Below are positions 1 through 9,591 of a DNA stretch of 42,120 nt, piece by piece. A program made the position numbers and the translations under genes. Position 1 is the first letter of the stretch; the number at the start of each line of letters is the position of its first letter. The stretch covers positions 1-42,120 of the forward strand of contig JAITMK010000033.1 of the NCBI GenBank assembly GCA_031277415.1. Reading direction: 5' to 3'. The notes under the pieces are model-generated. The model did no database searches, was not told where the DNA came from, and saw only the letters and a program-made list of their open reading frames with translations. Source of the stretch: Azoarcus sp. GTDB taxonomy: Bacteria; Pseudomonadota; Gammaproteobacteria; Burkholderiales; Rhodocyclaceae.

Positions 1-342
1 CTCGATTTTTCGGTGATCTTCCCCCCGGCTGACCTGCTCGGTAATCATGCGGGAGAGGTAGAAGACGATGCGCTCACGCATCTGGGGGCGTTCAGCGACC
101 TGGATTTCGATGTCGACCAGTTTTCCGGTGGCGGTTTTGACCTTGACGTCGAGGATGCCCTGTTTGTCGTCGGGCTTATTGCCACGCAGGTGCGGGTCGA
201 CGAGCACGATGTCCAGAAGATCTTCGGCAGGCAGATCAAGCGTGGCCTTGAGGAAATCGGTCAAAGGGCCGGTGTTTTGGGCGTCACCGAAAATAAACTT
301 GAAGACCTGGTCATTGCGGGGCGAGAGGAAGGGGTGAGGCAT
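1..342 (-). CDS. Rpn-family (PD-(D/E)XK) nuclease / putative transposase, N-terminal part, runs off the window edge
   Basis: Minus-strand translation from ATG at 342: MPHPFLSPRNDQVFKFIFGDAQNTGPLTDFLKATLDLPAEDLLDIVLVDPHLRGNKPDDKQGILDVKVKTATGKLVDIEIQVAERPQMRERIVFYLSRM. Typical Rpn/PD-(D/E)XK transposase-like N-terminus. Not in the ORF track because it has no stop in the window. Confidence 0.85.
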   Translation of the reverse strand, partial: MPHPFLSPRNDQVFKFIFGDAQNTGPLTDFLKATLDLPAEDLLDIVLVDPHLRGNKPDDKQGILDVKVKTATGKLVDIEIQVAERPQMRERIVFYLSRMITEQVSRGEDHRKIE

Positions 343-505
343 GCCGAGTTCTCCGGGTTGTTTCATACAGCATATGCTATATGGAATGATAACTCAAGAT
401 GCTGTTGTGTTTTTATATGAAAGGAGGCGGTACGCGCGGGATGGGGTGCCGTTACGGTTTTCCCGAATCTGGACAGGCAAGGTGAAATCGGAGTAGATTC
501 GAAGG

Positions 506-931
506 ATGCGTGTCCTGCCTTTTTTGAGCTCCTTGCCGCCTATCTCGCGTTGCCGCAGAACGGCATGGCTCATGCTGGCATGCTACCTGGTAAATTTCTG
601 GTTCGCTGCGTGGATAGCGGTTGCTTCCGGCACGGCGGGGCGCCCGGATGGGTTTGTCAGTCTGTGTACCGCGAATGGTCTTGTCATCGTCTCGGTCCAT
701 GATCTGGAAGGCAGTACCGTACCTGTCGTGCCTGATACGCCCCTATCCGGGGCGCATTGTCCGTTCTGCCTGCTCCAGCATTTTCCCCATCTGCCGTCCG
801 CCTTTAGTCTGCCCCTGCCTTTGCCGGATGCGCAGCAATTTGCAGCCATTCGGAATTCAGGGCCGCCTGCGCCTGCGCCGGATTGGCACCACGCGCCAGC
901 GCGCGCCCCGCCCGTTTTTTCCTTCGCTTGA
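506..931 (+). CDS. DUF2946-like small protein (C..NG / HCPFCL motif), upstream of copper-type TonB receptor
   Basis: 141 aa, N-terminal hydrophobic segment, SLCTANG and HCPFCL motifs; adjacent to TonB-dependent copper receptor. Confidence 0.6.
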   Translation: MRVLPFLSSLPPISRCRRTAWLMLACYLVNFWFAAWIAVASGTAGRPDGFVSLCTANGLVIVSVHDLEGSTVPVVPDTPLSGAHCPFCLLQHFPHLPSAFSLPLPLPDAQQFAAIRNSGPPAPAPDWHHAPARAPPVFSFA

Positions 932-1011
932 TCTTGATTCGAAAAATCTCCGGCTTTTTTTAGGCTGGAGATGTCCCGGAATGCTTACCTGAAAGTTCAT
1001 CCGAGCGAACC

Positions 1012-1136
1012 TCTGCGAAACCCCTTCTGTCATTCTGCGCGTAGCGAAGCGAAGTCGCAGAATCCAAGCGCCGCACGGATCCTGCGACTTCACGCAGGAT
1101 GACGAACGGTGGATGCAGGGTGATGCAGAGATTCCC
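1012..1136 (+). repeat. Dispersed ~125-bp repeat, copy 1
   Basis: ctgcgaaaccccttctgtcattctgcgcgtagcgaagcgaagtcgcagaatcc...gatcctgcgacttcacgcaggatgac...gatgcagagattcc; matches copies at 25240-25369 (inverted) and 36913-37036. Confidence 0.9.
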
Positions 1137-1210
1137 TGAGCGGTTTTGGGCGGTTAGCGTTCGTATTACCGGCTGCGCTAAAACGGCGCAGCTTCAGCGA
1201 AGGATTACAA

Positions 1211-3247
1211 ATGTATACGCATTGCATTAAATGTTTGAAACCCATCCCAATGAGTCTGATGGTGATGGGGTTTTTGCTTGCGCCAGGCAGAGTGGCGCTT
1301 GCACAGGATGATGTTGAACTCGAACCCGTCATTGTCACGGCGCCGCCCATGCTGGTTCCGCTGGAGGTGCAATTGAACACCAAGGCGCCGCAGCAACCCT
1401 TGCCCGCCAACGATGGTGCGGGTGTTTTGAAAGCCATTCCCGGCATGACCATCACGCGCAAAGGCGGTTCCGGCGGTGATCCGGTATTTCGCGGCATGGC
1501 GGGGTCACGCCTCAACATTTTGCTTGATGACGAGAATATTCACGGCGGCTGCGGCGGGCGCATGGATCCGCCCACAGCCTATATTTTCCCCGACTCTTAC
1601 GATAGCGTGACTTTGCTCAAAGGGCCGCAAACCGTGCGGTACGGCGGTGCGGCCGCCGGCATGGTGCGATTCGAGCGCAAGCCCGTCAGGTTCGACTCAC
1701 CGGGCGCGACAGCGAATGTGGCGCTGACGGCAGCGAGCTTCGACCGCTATGACAGTTTTGCCGATGTCAAGGCGGGCACTTCGTTTGGCTACGCGCAGGC
1801 CATTTTGACCCATGCCCGTTCCGGAGATTATGAAGACGGTAACGGCTCCCGCGTGCATTCACGTTATAAACGGCACAGCGGCAATGCCATTCTGGGATGG
1901 ACGCCGGACAAGGACACCCGGTTGGAATTTTCCGCCATCCGCAGCGATGGCGAAGCTGCCTACGCCGACCGGGGCATGGACGGCACTAAATTCAAGCGGG
2001 AAAACTACGGCCTCAAATTCGACAAAAGCAATCTTGGCGGGATGTTCCACAAAATCGAGGCGCAGGTGTATTACAACTACATCGATCATGTGATGGACAA
2101 CTACCACATGCGAACGCCCCCACCGACGCCGTCAGCCAACAACCCGGACCGCAAGACCACGGGAGGACGGTTCGCTTTGACCCTGCTCCCCACGGAGACG
2201 CTCAACCTCACGCTTGGGGGGGATTGGCAGAAAAACGTCCATACCGTGCGCAGAGGCGGGCCGCGTGGCAGCGCCAACTACTATCGCGACATGGATCGAG
2301 CGGAAGATTTCCGCTTTCACAATACTGGCCTCTTTGCCGAAGCGCGCTGGCAGTTCAGCGAGGCGAACAGCCTGATCGGCGGTCTGCGCGGCGACAGTTG
2401 GCGCGTCAAGGACAGCCGCGCCACTTCAAGCACGTTCAAGGAATCCCGGCGTGAAACGCTCGGCAGCGGATTCATACGCTATGAGCGTGAATTGGCGGAA
2501 AACGCTGTCTTTTATGCGGGCGTCGGGCAAAACGAACGCTTTCCGGATTTTTGGGAAATCAACAAACTGGGAACCGGTATTGGCAGCGATTCGGTGTTGG
2601 ACACTCTAAAGCCGGAAACCACTCGCCAGCTCGACGTGGGTCTGACCTGGCAGGCGAACAACTTGCAAGGGTTTGTTTCCGCTTTCTATGGCAAGCACAA
2701 GGACTACATTCTGATTGACAGCCGATACCCCAATGGGGTGGGCGGCCTAAAAACCGTCGCCCGCAACGTCGACGCAACCACCTGGGGCGGAGAAGCGGGT
2801 TTGAATTACCGTTTCAATCCCTCATTGAAAGGCGGCGCCAGCCTGGCCTACGTCCACGGAAAAAATGGCTCGGACGGAGGCGCACTGGGACAAATACCGC
2901 CGCTCGAAGCCCGTTTCACACTGGATTGGGAACGCGGCCCCTGGTCGGCAGGCGCGTTGTGGCGGCTTGTCTCCCGGCAAAACCGCACCGCATACGGACA
3001 GGGCAATATCGTCGGTCAGGATTTGGAAGGCGAAACGGGAGGCTTTGGCGTGTTTTCCCTCAATGGAGGTTATCGCTTGAACAAAACCACCCGGTTCATT
3101 TTCGGCATCGACAATCTGTTCAACAAAACGTACGCGGAACACTTGAGCAAAAGCGGCGATTTTGTCATCACGGGTTATGAACCTACCATGCGCGTCAATG
3201 AGCCGGGGCGGATATTCTGGCTCCGGGCGCAGGTTGAGCTGAAATAA
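1211..3247 (+). CDS. TonB-dependent copper receptor (OprC/NosA-like)
   Basis: 678 aa; plug domain GGDPVFRGMAGSRLNILLDDENIHGGCGGRMDPPTAYIFPDSYDSVTLLKGPQTVRYG; C-terminal barrel ending in an aromatic-containing strand. Confidence 0.88.
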   Translation: MYTHCIKCLKPIPMSLMVMGFLLAPGRVALAQDDVELEPVIVTAPPMLVPLEVQLNTKAPQQPLPANDGAGVLKAIPGMTITRKGGSGGDPVFRGMAGSRLNILLDDENIHGGCGGRMDPPTAYIFPDSYDSVTLLKGPQTVRYGGAAAGMVRFERKPVRFDSPGATANVALTAASFDRYDSFADVKAGTSFGYAQAILTHARSGDYEDGNGSRVHSRYKRHSGNAILGWTPDKDTRLEFSAIRSDGEAAYADRGMDGTKFKRENYGLKFDKSNLGGMFHKIEAQVYYNYIDHVMDNYHMRTPPPTPSANNPDRKTTGGRFALTLLPTETLNLTLGGDWQKNVHTVRRGGPRGSANYYRDMDRAEDFRFHNTGLFAEARWQFSEANSLIGGLRGDSWRVKDSRATSSTFKESRRETLGSGFIRYERELAENAVFYAGVGQNERFPDFWEINKLGTGIGSDSVLDTLKPETTRQLDVGLTWQANNLQGFVSAFYGKHKDYILIDSRYPNGVGGLKTVARNVDATTWGGEAGLNYRFNPSLKGGASLAYVHGKNGSDGGALGQIPPLEARFTLDWERGPWSAGALWRLVSRQNRTAYGQGNIVGQDLEGETGGFGVFSLNGGYRLNKTTRFIFGIDNLFNKTYAEHLSKSGDFVITGYEPTMRVNEPGRIFWLRAQVELK

Positions 3248-3256
3248 GAAGTAAGA

Positions 3257-3316
3257 AAACGGTTCCGCCCTGCCGGGAGTACTTTCTCATTCCCCGGTCA
3301 GGGCGGAACCGTTTTT
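3257..3316. terminator. Bidirectional Rho-independent terminator between convergent genes
   Basis: aaaacggttccgccctgccggg...cccggtcagggcggaaccgttttt: 15-bp perfect stem plus extension, flanked by A-run and T-run. Confidence 0.9.
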
Positions 3317-3346
3317 CCGGCATTTCCGCTGACGCCAGCAAAACAA

Positions 3347-5443
3347 TCAGGCAGACGCAGCCACGGACTGTTCCTCCTCATCTGGGCCCTGCTTGACAGC
3401 AAAAAAGTCGAGAAATTTGGATGCTTTGGCGTATTCTGCGCGCACCTTCGGTTCGTCTCCGAGCAAAGACATGCCTTCGAAGATTGCGCGTGCTTCTTTG
3501 AAATGCCCTGCCTTGCTGTAACAAACAATCAGGTTGACGGAGGCCTTGGCGCGTTGAACCCGCATCACTTCCGAATCCCCGTAAACCGTCAGGCTTTCAA
3601 ACAACTCACGCGCTTCACCAAAATCTCCCGCCCTGGCATAACCGTTTATTAGGTGGATCAGCGCCAGGGCTTTGGGAATCTGGTATTCCTCAGCTTCCTC
3701 GAAGGCCAGCGCACCTTCGAACATCACCCTTGCCCGTACAAGTTCGCCTACCTTGCACAATTCTCCGACCAGATAGACCGAGGCTGCGGCGCGGCAGCGA
3801 TTGACCTCTTCCGAGTCTCCCAGGGCATTCATGGCCAGGAATATCGGGGAAGCTTCATCGAACATCCCGGCTTCACAATAGATACGAATCAGGTTTGTCG
3901 ACACTTCAGCGCGTTCGCGGCAGAACATGCCCGCGTTTCCGACACTGTTCATGTGCTCGTAGATCTTGCGCGCGGCATCGAGTTGTCCCTTGCCGAACCA
4001 GGACACCAGGTTCACAGCGGTTCGCATGTAGAGGGGAGTGTCTACATCGGCCAGAAGGCAGTTCAGGAACCGCGTTTCGATCCAGGTTGGATCGGATGAA
4101 AAATCCTGTCCGCAGCATTCGAAAAAATACGCCATTTCGGTGGAGCAGGTTTCCCATGCCTTGCCAATCAGGGCGCGCATCTCATCGTCGCCGATACGCG
4201 CATCTTCCGGAATATCGTCCTGCTTCATGTCGTCCAGAATGAAGCTTTCTCCGAGCAACTCCGGTTCGACAGGCCAGGGATAGAAAATACCCTCTTCGCC
4301 GTTCGCCGTATGTCCCAGGCCGGAATTCCACAAGACATGATCCTTGTCCAGGTCGCAAGCGCCGAGTCTTCCGCCTGTCAGAGTAGAAAGCGCCAGGATT
4401 CTTACGGCTTGCGTGGCACTCTCTTTTCCGGCGAGTTGCAATACACGCTCATATCCGTCCTTGAGGGCCAGTCTCAGCACGTCGCGCCGGGTAAACGCGG
4501 CCTGAGCATCGGTAGCCATCGCGGCAGCCAGGAGCATGGCGAACAATGCTCTCCGATCACTATCCACGGCGCACAGCTTGTCCAGGAAAGCATCGGGCGT
4601 TTCACAGGGGGCGTCCGAGTCGTCCGATCTTTTCCAGACATCCTGCGCGATCCCGAACAACCCTTCCGGCGGTACGGGCGGCAACGGTGTTGGTTCTTTC
4701 TTGAAACGCGAGGACGAGTCCTCAGGTATATCCCTATACCAATCCCAGCCTATTTGCCGGTGTTCCCGCTCCAGCAACAGCAAACGCACACGATATGGCC
4801 CGAAAACGCCTTGTTCAGCCTTGGCGGCGAGAAGTTTGATGATTTCGCCAACATTGAAACGGAGCCGTACGTCTTCGCCGTCCTGCCACCCCGTGCAAAG
4901 ACGGGAATTGTCGTTGTAATGTTTGGTTGCCTCGTCGAATACCAGCAGGGTGTGCTGCTCGGGCGCCCAGTCTTTCCATGTCGAGAAAGGCGTTCCTGCA
5001 AGATCCAGGAATCCGGCTTTCCAGCTTGAGAAATCCTCACCCGAAACCGGTTCGACCTCGACGGGTCCGGTGGAAGCAGCATTCAGAAAACGGAAATTAG
5101 CCTTGCCCGTCTCCAGCGCCATACAGAATTCGAGCGCCGCACGGCTTTTGCCCGCGCCCGCCTTTCCGCTGATCATCCACCACGACAAAGCCTGTGGAGC
5201 ACGATAAAACGTCTTGAAATCGCGCCACAGCGACTCGTCCATGATGTAGCGCGTCGTTCTTCCGGAAAAATGAAAATCTTGAAACAACCTCGGATGTTTT
5301 TTGCAATCTTTGAAATCCAGCAAAGCCGGTTCAAGCATCGAACCGGATGACATTTTCCGTGAACGGGTATCAGTCTTTATACCAAAGAGCCGCCTCAGCG
5401 CGCCTCCGACCCGTCCAAACGTATTTGAGATCCCCATCTTCAT
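3347..5443 (-). CDS. Uncharacterised P-loop NTPase (STAND-like) with C-terminal ~40-aa TPR/PPR-like helical repeats
   Basis: Walker A ISGKAGAGKSRAALEF, Walker B HTLLVFDEA; C-terminus has four similar ~40-aa units (e.g. RVMFEGALAFEEAEEYQIPKALALIHLINGYARAGDFGEA / RELFESLTVYGDSEVMRVQRAKASVNLIVCYSKAGHFKEA). Confidence 0.75.
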   Translation of the reverse strand: MKMGISNTFGRVGGALRRLFGIKTDTRSRKMSSGSMLEPALLDFKDCKKHPRLFQDFHFSGRTTRYIMDESLWRDFKTFYRAPQALSWWMISGKAGAGKSRAALEFCMALETGKANFRFLNAASTGPVEVEPVSGEDFSSWKAGFLDLAGTPFSTWKDWAPEQHTLLVFDEATKHYNDNSRLCTGWQDGEDVRLRFNVGEIIKLLAAKAEQGVFGPYRVRLLLLEREHRQIGWDWYRDIPEDSSSRFKKEPTPLPPVPPEGLFGIAQDVWKRSDDSDAPCETPDAFLDKLCAVDSDRRALFAMLLAAAMATDAQAAFTRRDVLRLALKDGYERVLQLAGKESATQAVRILALSTLTGGRLGACDLDKDHVLWNSGLGHTANGEEGIFYPWPVEPELLGESFILDDMKQDDIPEDARIGDDEMRALIGKAWETCSTEMAYFFECCGQDFSSDPTWIETRFLNCLLADVDTPLYMRTAVNLVSWFGKGQLDAARKIYEHMNSVGNAGMFCRERAEVSTNLIRIYCEAGMFDEASPIFLAMNALGDSEEVNRCRAAASVYLVGELCKVGELVRARVMFEGALAFEEAEEYQIPKALALIHLINGYARAGDFGEARELFESLTVYGDSEVMRVQRAKASVNLIVCYSKAGHFKEARAIFEGMSLLGDEPKVRAEYAKASKFLDFFAVKQGPDEEEQSVAASA

Positions 5444-5686
5444 CCCCTGGCATAGCGCAAAAATAAAACAAGTACTTAAATATGAACCGTTCTCTCCTGA
5501 GACTGCTATAAATGGCAGGAAATCAAAGCTCTATGACACTCTGTCGCAGGATATAGTTCATGAGGATACAAGGTATCATGATTTATCCATACCTGCGACG
5601 CCGACAATCAAGCCGGACTCTGCCTTTCGATTTGCCCCATGTATCCATGCCTGCGACAATTATAATTTTCTCCATACAAATAAGCC

Positions 5687-7186
5687 ATGATTGATCTCAA
5701 TGTCCCCGCCTCCCCGGATGAAAACCACATCATCGCCGAGCGCCGCGAAAAACTTGCCCAATGGCGAGCCACCGGGCAGGCGTTCCCGAACGACTTTGCG
5801 CGTGAAAACACCGCCGGTAAGCTCGATGAACTCTATGCAGACAAAGACGCCGAGGCGCTGGAAGCAATCCCTGTCGAAGTCAAGGTTGCCGGGCGGATCA
5901 TGCTCAAGCGCATCATGGGCAAGGCGAGCTTCGTCACCATCCAGGATTTGTCCGGCAAGCTTCAGCTTTATGTGGGGCGCGACATGGTCGGCGACGAAGT
6001 CTATGCCGACTTCAAACGCTGGGACATTGGCGACATCGTTGGCTGCATCGGCACGCTGTTCAAGACCAAAACGGGCGAATTGACCGTCAAGGCCGAAGCC
6101 CTCCGTCTGCTCACCAAGAGCCTGCGTCCCCTGCCCGACAAATTCCACGGACTCACCGACACCGAATCCAGATACCGGCAGCGTTACATCGACCTCATCA
6201 TGAGCGAGGAGTCGCGTTTCACCTTCGTTGCCCGCAGTCGGCTGGTACAGTCGATCCGCAATTACATGTGCAACCACGGCTTCCTTGAAGTCGAAACGCC
6301 CATGATGCATCCCATTCCGGGCGGAGCCACGGCCAAACCTTTCGTGACCCATCATAACGCCCTCGACATGGCGCTCTACCTGCGCGTCGCGCCCGAACTC
6401 TATCTCAAGCGGCTGGTCGTGGGCGGCTTCGAGAAAGTCTTCGAGATCAATCGCAATTTCAGGAACGAAGGGCTGTCGCCGCGGCACAATCCCGAATTCA
6501 CCATGATGGAGTTTTACGAAGCCTACGCAAACTACCGGACGCTGATGGACTTTACCGAAGGGCTGATCCGCCTGACCGCGCGTGAGGCGCTTGGCACTGA
6601 AGCCTTCGTTTACCAGGAGCGTCCGCTCGATTTCTCCAAGCCCTTCGCCCGGCTCACCATCACCGGCGCGATCCGCAAATACCATCCCGGTTTTACCGAA
6701 GCGCAGCTTGCCGACCCCGTCTGGCTTGCGCAGAAAATCCGGGACTTCGGCGAAAAGGTCAAACCGGGCGGACTCGGCAGTCTGCAACTCCAGCTTTTTG
6801 AAGCCTCGACGGAAGCCGAACTGTGGGAACCTACCTTCATCACCGACTACCCGGTTGAAGTCTCCCCGCTGGCCCGCGCCTCCGACGGCAACCCCGACAT
6901 CACAGAGCGCTTTGAGTTGTTCATCGCTGGCCGTGAAATCGCCAACGGCTTCTCCGAGCTAAACGACCCCGAAGACCAGGCCGCGCGGTTCCGCGCCCAG
7001 GCGGCGGCCAAGGACGCAGGCGACGAAGAAGCCATGTACTACGACGCAGACTATATCCGCGCGCTCGAAATCGGCCTGCCTCCCACTGGTGGTTGCGGCA
7101 TCGGTGTTGATCGTCTGGCGATGCTGCTCACCGACAGTCCCGCGATCCGCGACGTCATCCTGTTTCCGCAAATGCGCGCCGAATGA
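5687..7186 (+). CDS. lysS: Lysyl-tRNA synthetase, class II
   Basis: 499 aa; class II motifs: [73 protein letters not shown]. Confidence 0.97.
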   Translation: MIDLNVPASPDENHIIAERREKLAQWRATGQAFPNDFARENTAGKLDELYADKDAEALEAIPVEVKVAGRIMLKRIMGKASFVTIQDLSGKLQLYVGRDMVGDEVYADFKRWDIGDIVGCIGTLFKTKTGELTVKAEALRLLTKSLRPLPDKFHGLTDTESRYRQRYIDLIMSEESRFTFVARSRLVQSIRNYMCNHGFLEVETPMMHPIPGGATAKPFVTHHNALDMALYLRVAPELYLKRLVVGGFEKVFEINRNFRNEGLSPRHNPEFTMMEFYEAYANYRTLMDFTEGLIRLTAREALGTEAFVYQERPLDFSKPFARLTITGAIRKYHPGFTEAQLADPVWLAQKIRDFGEKVKPGGLGSLQLQLFEASTEAELWEPTFITDYPVEVSPLARASDGNPDITERFELFIAGREIANGFSELNDPEDQAARFRAQAAAKDAGDEEAMYYDADYIRALEIGLPPTGGCGIGVDRLAMLLTDSPAIRDVILFPQMRAE

Positions 7187-7221
7187 GTACGGTGACTGAT
7201 CAATAAAACAAGGAGACCCAT

Positions 7222-7578
7222 ATGGAAACCATCGCCACACCAGAAGTCCCTGTCATGCGGCCAGAGGAGATTGCGGCGCTCGAACGGCTGCTCGCAATCG
7301 CCTGCGCAAATGACCCCGGCGGAAGCATGTCCCAGGGCAGTACCCACCAGAGCATGATCGTCGCGGACTTTCTGTTGTCGTGGTGGGACTCCGTGAATTG
7401 CGGACATTTCGACATTACCAACCTCTGGGCAATCGATGCCGTGATCGTAGCCGACATGCAAATCGTCTTCGGCATGATTGCCCGTGTTCGTGTATATCCC
7501 GACGTATTGGGGTACGAAGAGCAGTTCAAGACGATCATGGAAACCTGGCGGACGAACCGGAAGGCGGAGCAGGAATGA
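7222..7578 (+). CDS. Conserved hypothetical protein (DUF7673-like)
   Basis: 118-aa ORF with an AAGGAG ribosome-binding site upstream; MRPEEIAALERLLAIA...SMIVADFLLSWWDSVNCGHFDITNLWAID. Confidence 0.6.
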   Translation: METIATPEVPVMRPEEIAALERLLAIACANDPGGSMSQGSTHQSMIVADFLLSWWDSVNCGHFDITNLWAIDAVIVADMQIVFGMIARVRVYPDVLGYEEQFKTIMETWRTNRKAEQE

Positions 7579-7661
7579 TCCGGCTTGGGCGGCGAGGATT
7601 GCGTTCGGCGCGCGTTCAAACGGAGCCTGACTTTCAGGCTTGATGGAGAAGTCTGCGAAAC

Positions 7662-8630
7662 TCAGCGTTTATCGTTGGAATTCACAGCGATACCTGCTTC
7701 GTGCGCCAGTTTGTCTGCCCAAAAACTTGATCGCACCATTGGTCCGCAGGCGGCGTTTCTGAAACCCATTTTCTGCGCTTCAAGCTCAAATAGCCTGAAG
7801 GTATCGGGGTGAACATAGCGCAGTACCGGCAGATGCCCGGTGGATGGTTGCAGGTATTGGCCGATGGTGAGCAGATCGACGCCGTGTGCGCGCAAGTCAA
7901 GCATCGTGGCGAGGATTTCGTCGTCGTTTTCGCCTAAACCGACCATCAGACCCGATTTGGTGGGGACGTCCGGATAGCGCGCCTTGAAACGTTCGAGCAG
8001 GGAGAGGGAGGCGGCATAGTCTGCGCCGGGGCGGGCCTGGGGGTAGAGGCGCGGCACGGTTTCGAGATTGTGATTGAAAACGTCGGGCGCGTCGGCGGCG
8101 AAGGCGTCGAGCGCAGTGTTTTCCCTGCCCCGGAAATCGGGGGTCAGGATTTCGACGGAAGTTCCGGGGGAAGTGGCGCGAATGGCGCGTATACAGGCGG
8201 CAAAGTGGGCCGCGCCGCCATCGCGCAGGTCGTCGCGGTCGACCGAGGTGATGACCGCGTAGGCGAGTTTCATGTCTGCAATCGTAGCCGCCAACATTGC
8301 AGGCTCATTGGGGTCGGGCGGGGCGGGTTGCCCGTGGGCAACATCGCAGAACGGGCAGCGCCGGGTGCAGATGTCGCCCAGAATCATGAAGGAGGCTGTG
8401 CCTTTGCCGAAACATTCGTGGATGTTGGGGCAGGAGGCTTCTTCACACACGGTATGAAGCTGATGTCCGCGCAGGGCGGATTTGATTTCGTTGAAGCGCC
8501 CGGCTTCTTCCCCGGAAGCAAGTTTGATCCTTATCCATTCCGGTTTTTGCAGGCGAGGGGAGGGGACGATCTTGATCGGGATGCGGGCTGTTTTATCGGC
8601 TCCGCGCTCTTTGCGGGGGGGCGTAGTCAT
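7662..8630 (-). CDS. lipA: Lipoyl synthase (start proposed at MTTPPRK; the track ORF extends to 8687)
   Basis: [14 protein letters not shown] and [18 protein letters not shown] radical SAM/auxiliary cluster motifs. Confidence 0.95.
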   Translation of the reverse strand: MTTPPRKERGADKTARIPIKIVPSPRLQKPEWIRIKLASGEEAGRFNEIKSALRGHQLHTVCEEASCPNIHECFGKGTASFMILGDICTRRCPFCDVAHGQPAPPDPNEPAMLAATIADMKLAYAVITSVDRDDLRDGGAAHFAACIRAIRATSPGTSVEILTPDFRGRENTALDAFAADAPDVFNHNLETVPRLYPQARPGADYAASLSLLERFKARYPDVPTKSGLMVGLGENDDEILATMLDLRAHGVDLLTIGQYLQPSTGHLPVLRYVHPDTFRLFELEAQKMGFRNAACGPMVRSSFWADKLAHEAGIAVNSNDKR

Positions 8631-8659
8631 CGTCGCTCCGGTTGAGTTTGTCGCCGCTA

Positions 8660-9310
8660 TCAGGCGGTTCCTGCCGCCGCTACGCAAAATGGCGGCAGCA
8701 GGCTTTGGAGATGGTCGAGCAGGCGGGAGCCGACGGCATCCACATCATCATGGATATCGAAATCGGCAAGCCTCGTGCTTTTCAGATCAGCGTAGCCGCA
8801 GGGGTTGATCCACGAGAAAGGCGTGAGGTCGACATTTACGTTGAGGGCGAGGCCGTGATAAGTGCGGCCGTTTTTGACTCGCAGGCCGAGCGCGGCGATT
8901 TTTACGCCATCGATGTAAACACCGGGCGCGCCGCGCTTTCGTTCGCCTTGCAGCCCATATCCGGCCAACGTGGCAATGATGGATTCTTCGATCAGATGGA
9001 CGAATTCGCGGATCTTGATCCGCCGGCGGGGGAGGTCGACGAGGAGGTAGACTACGAGTTGACCGGGGCCGTGGTAAGTAATCTGGCCTCCGCGGTCGAT
9101 GTGTATCAGATCGATTCCGGCAGGATTCTGCAAGAGGTGCACGGGATTGCCTGCCAGTCCGAGCGTGAAGACGGGCGGGTGTTCGAGCAGCCATATTTCG
9201 TCGGGCGTCTGCGCATTGCGCGTGACGGTGAAGCGTTGCATGGCTTCAAGCACCGGAGCGTAGTCTGTGAAACCAAGGCGCTTGATGCACAAGCTGCCAT
9301 CGTCGTTCAT
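8660..9310 (-). CDS. lipB: Octanoyltransferase
   Basis: [21 protein letters not shown] and [47 protein letters not shown]. Confidence 0.95.
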   Translation of the reverse strand: MNDDGSLCIKRLGFTDYAPVLEAMQRFTVTRNAQTPDEIWLLEHPPVFTLGLAGNPVHLLQNPAGIDLIHIDRGGQITYHGPGQLVVYLLVDLPRRRIKIREFVHLIEESIIATLAGYGLQGERKRGAPGVYIDGVKIAALGLRVKNGRTYHGLALNVNVDLTPFSWINPCGYADLKSTRLADFDIHDDVDAVGSRLLDHLQSLLPPFCVAAAGTA

Positions 9311-9591
9311 AGCACTACCTTGACCAGGGGGTGTGAGGTCAGTTCGCGGTAGAGCGTGTCGACCTGCGTTTGCGAATGGGCGCGAAAGGTGCAGGTGAGT
9401 GACAGGTAATTGCCTTTGGCCGATGCGCGAACCTGTGTCGTGGCCGGGTCGAAATCGGGGGCGTGGCGTGTGACGGTTTCGAGAACCGCCTGCTGAAGTC
9501 CCACATCATTTACGCCCATGACCTTGATAGGAAAGTCGCAGGGGTATTCGATGAGGGTAGTACGCTCAAAGGTCACAGGCTCTTGAACCAC
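9307..9591 (-). CDS. YbeD/DUF493 family protein; 4-nt ATGA overlap with lipB
   Basis: 94 aa: EYPCDFPIKVMGVNDVGLQQAVLETVTRHAPDFD...[31 protein letters not shown]; conserved neighbour of lipB. Confidence 0.88.
   Translation of the reverse strand: MVQEPVTFERTTLIEYPCDFPIKVMGVNDVGLQQAVLETVTRHAPDFDPATTQVRASAKGNYLSLTCTFRAHSQTQVDTLYRELTSHPLVKVVL

Noticed and set aside
5660-6787. 375-aa minus-strand ORF opposite lysS
   Set aside because: Antisense to a clear lysS reading frame; product of GC-rich codon bias, no recognisable domain.
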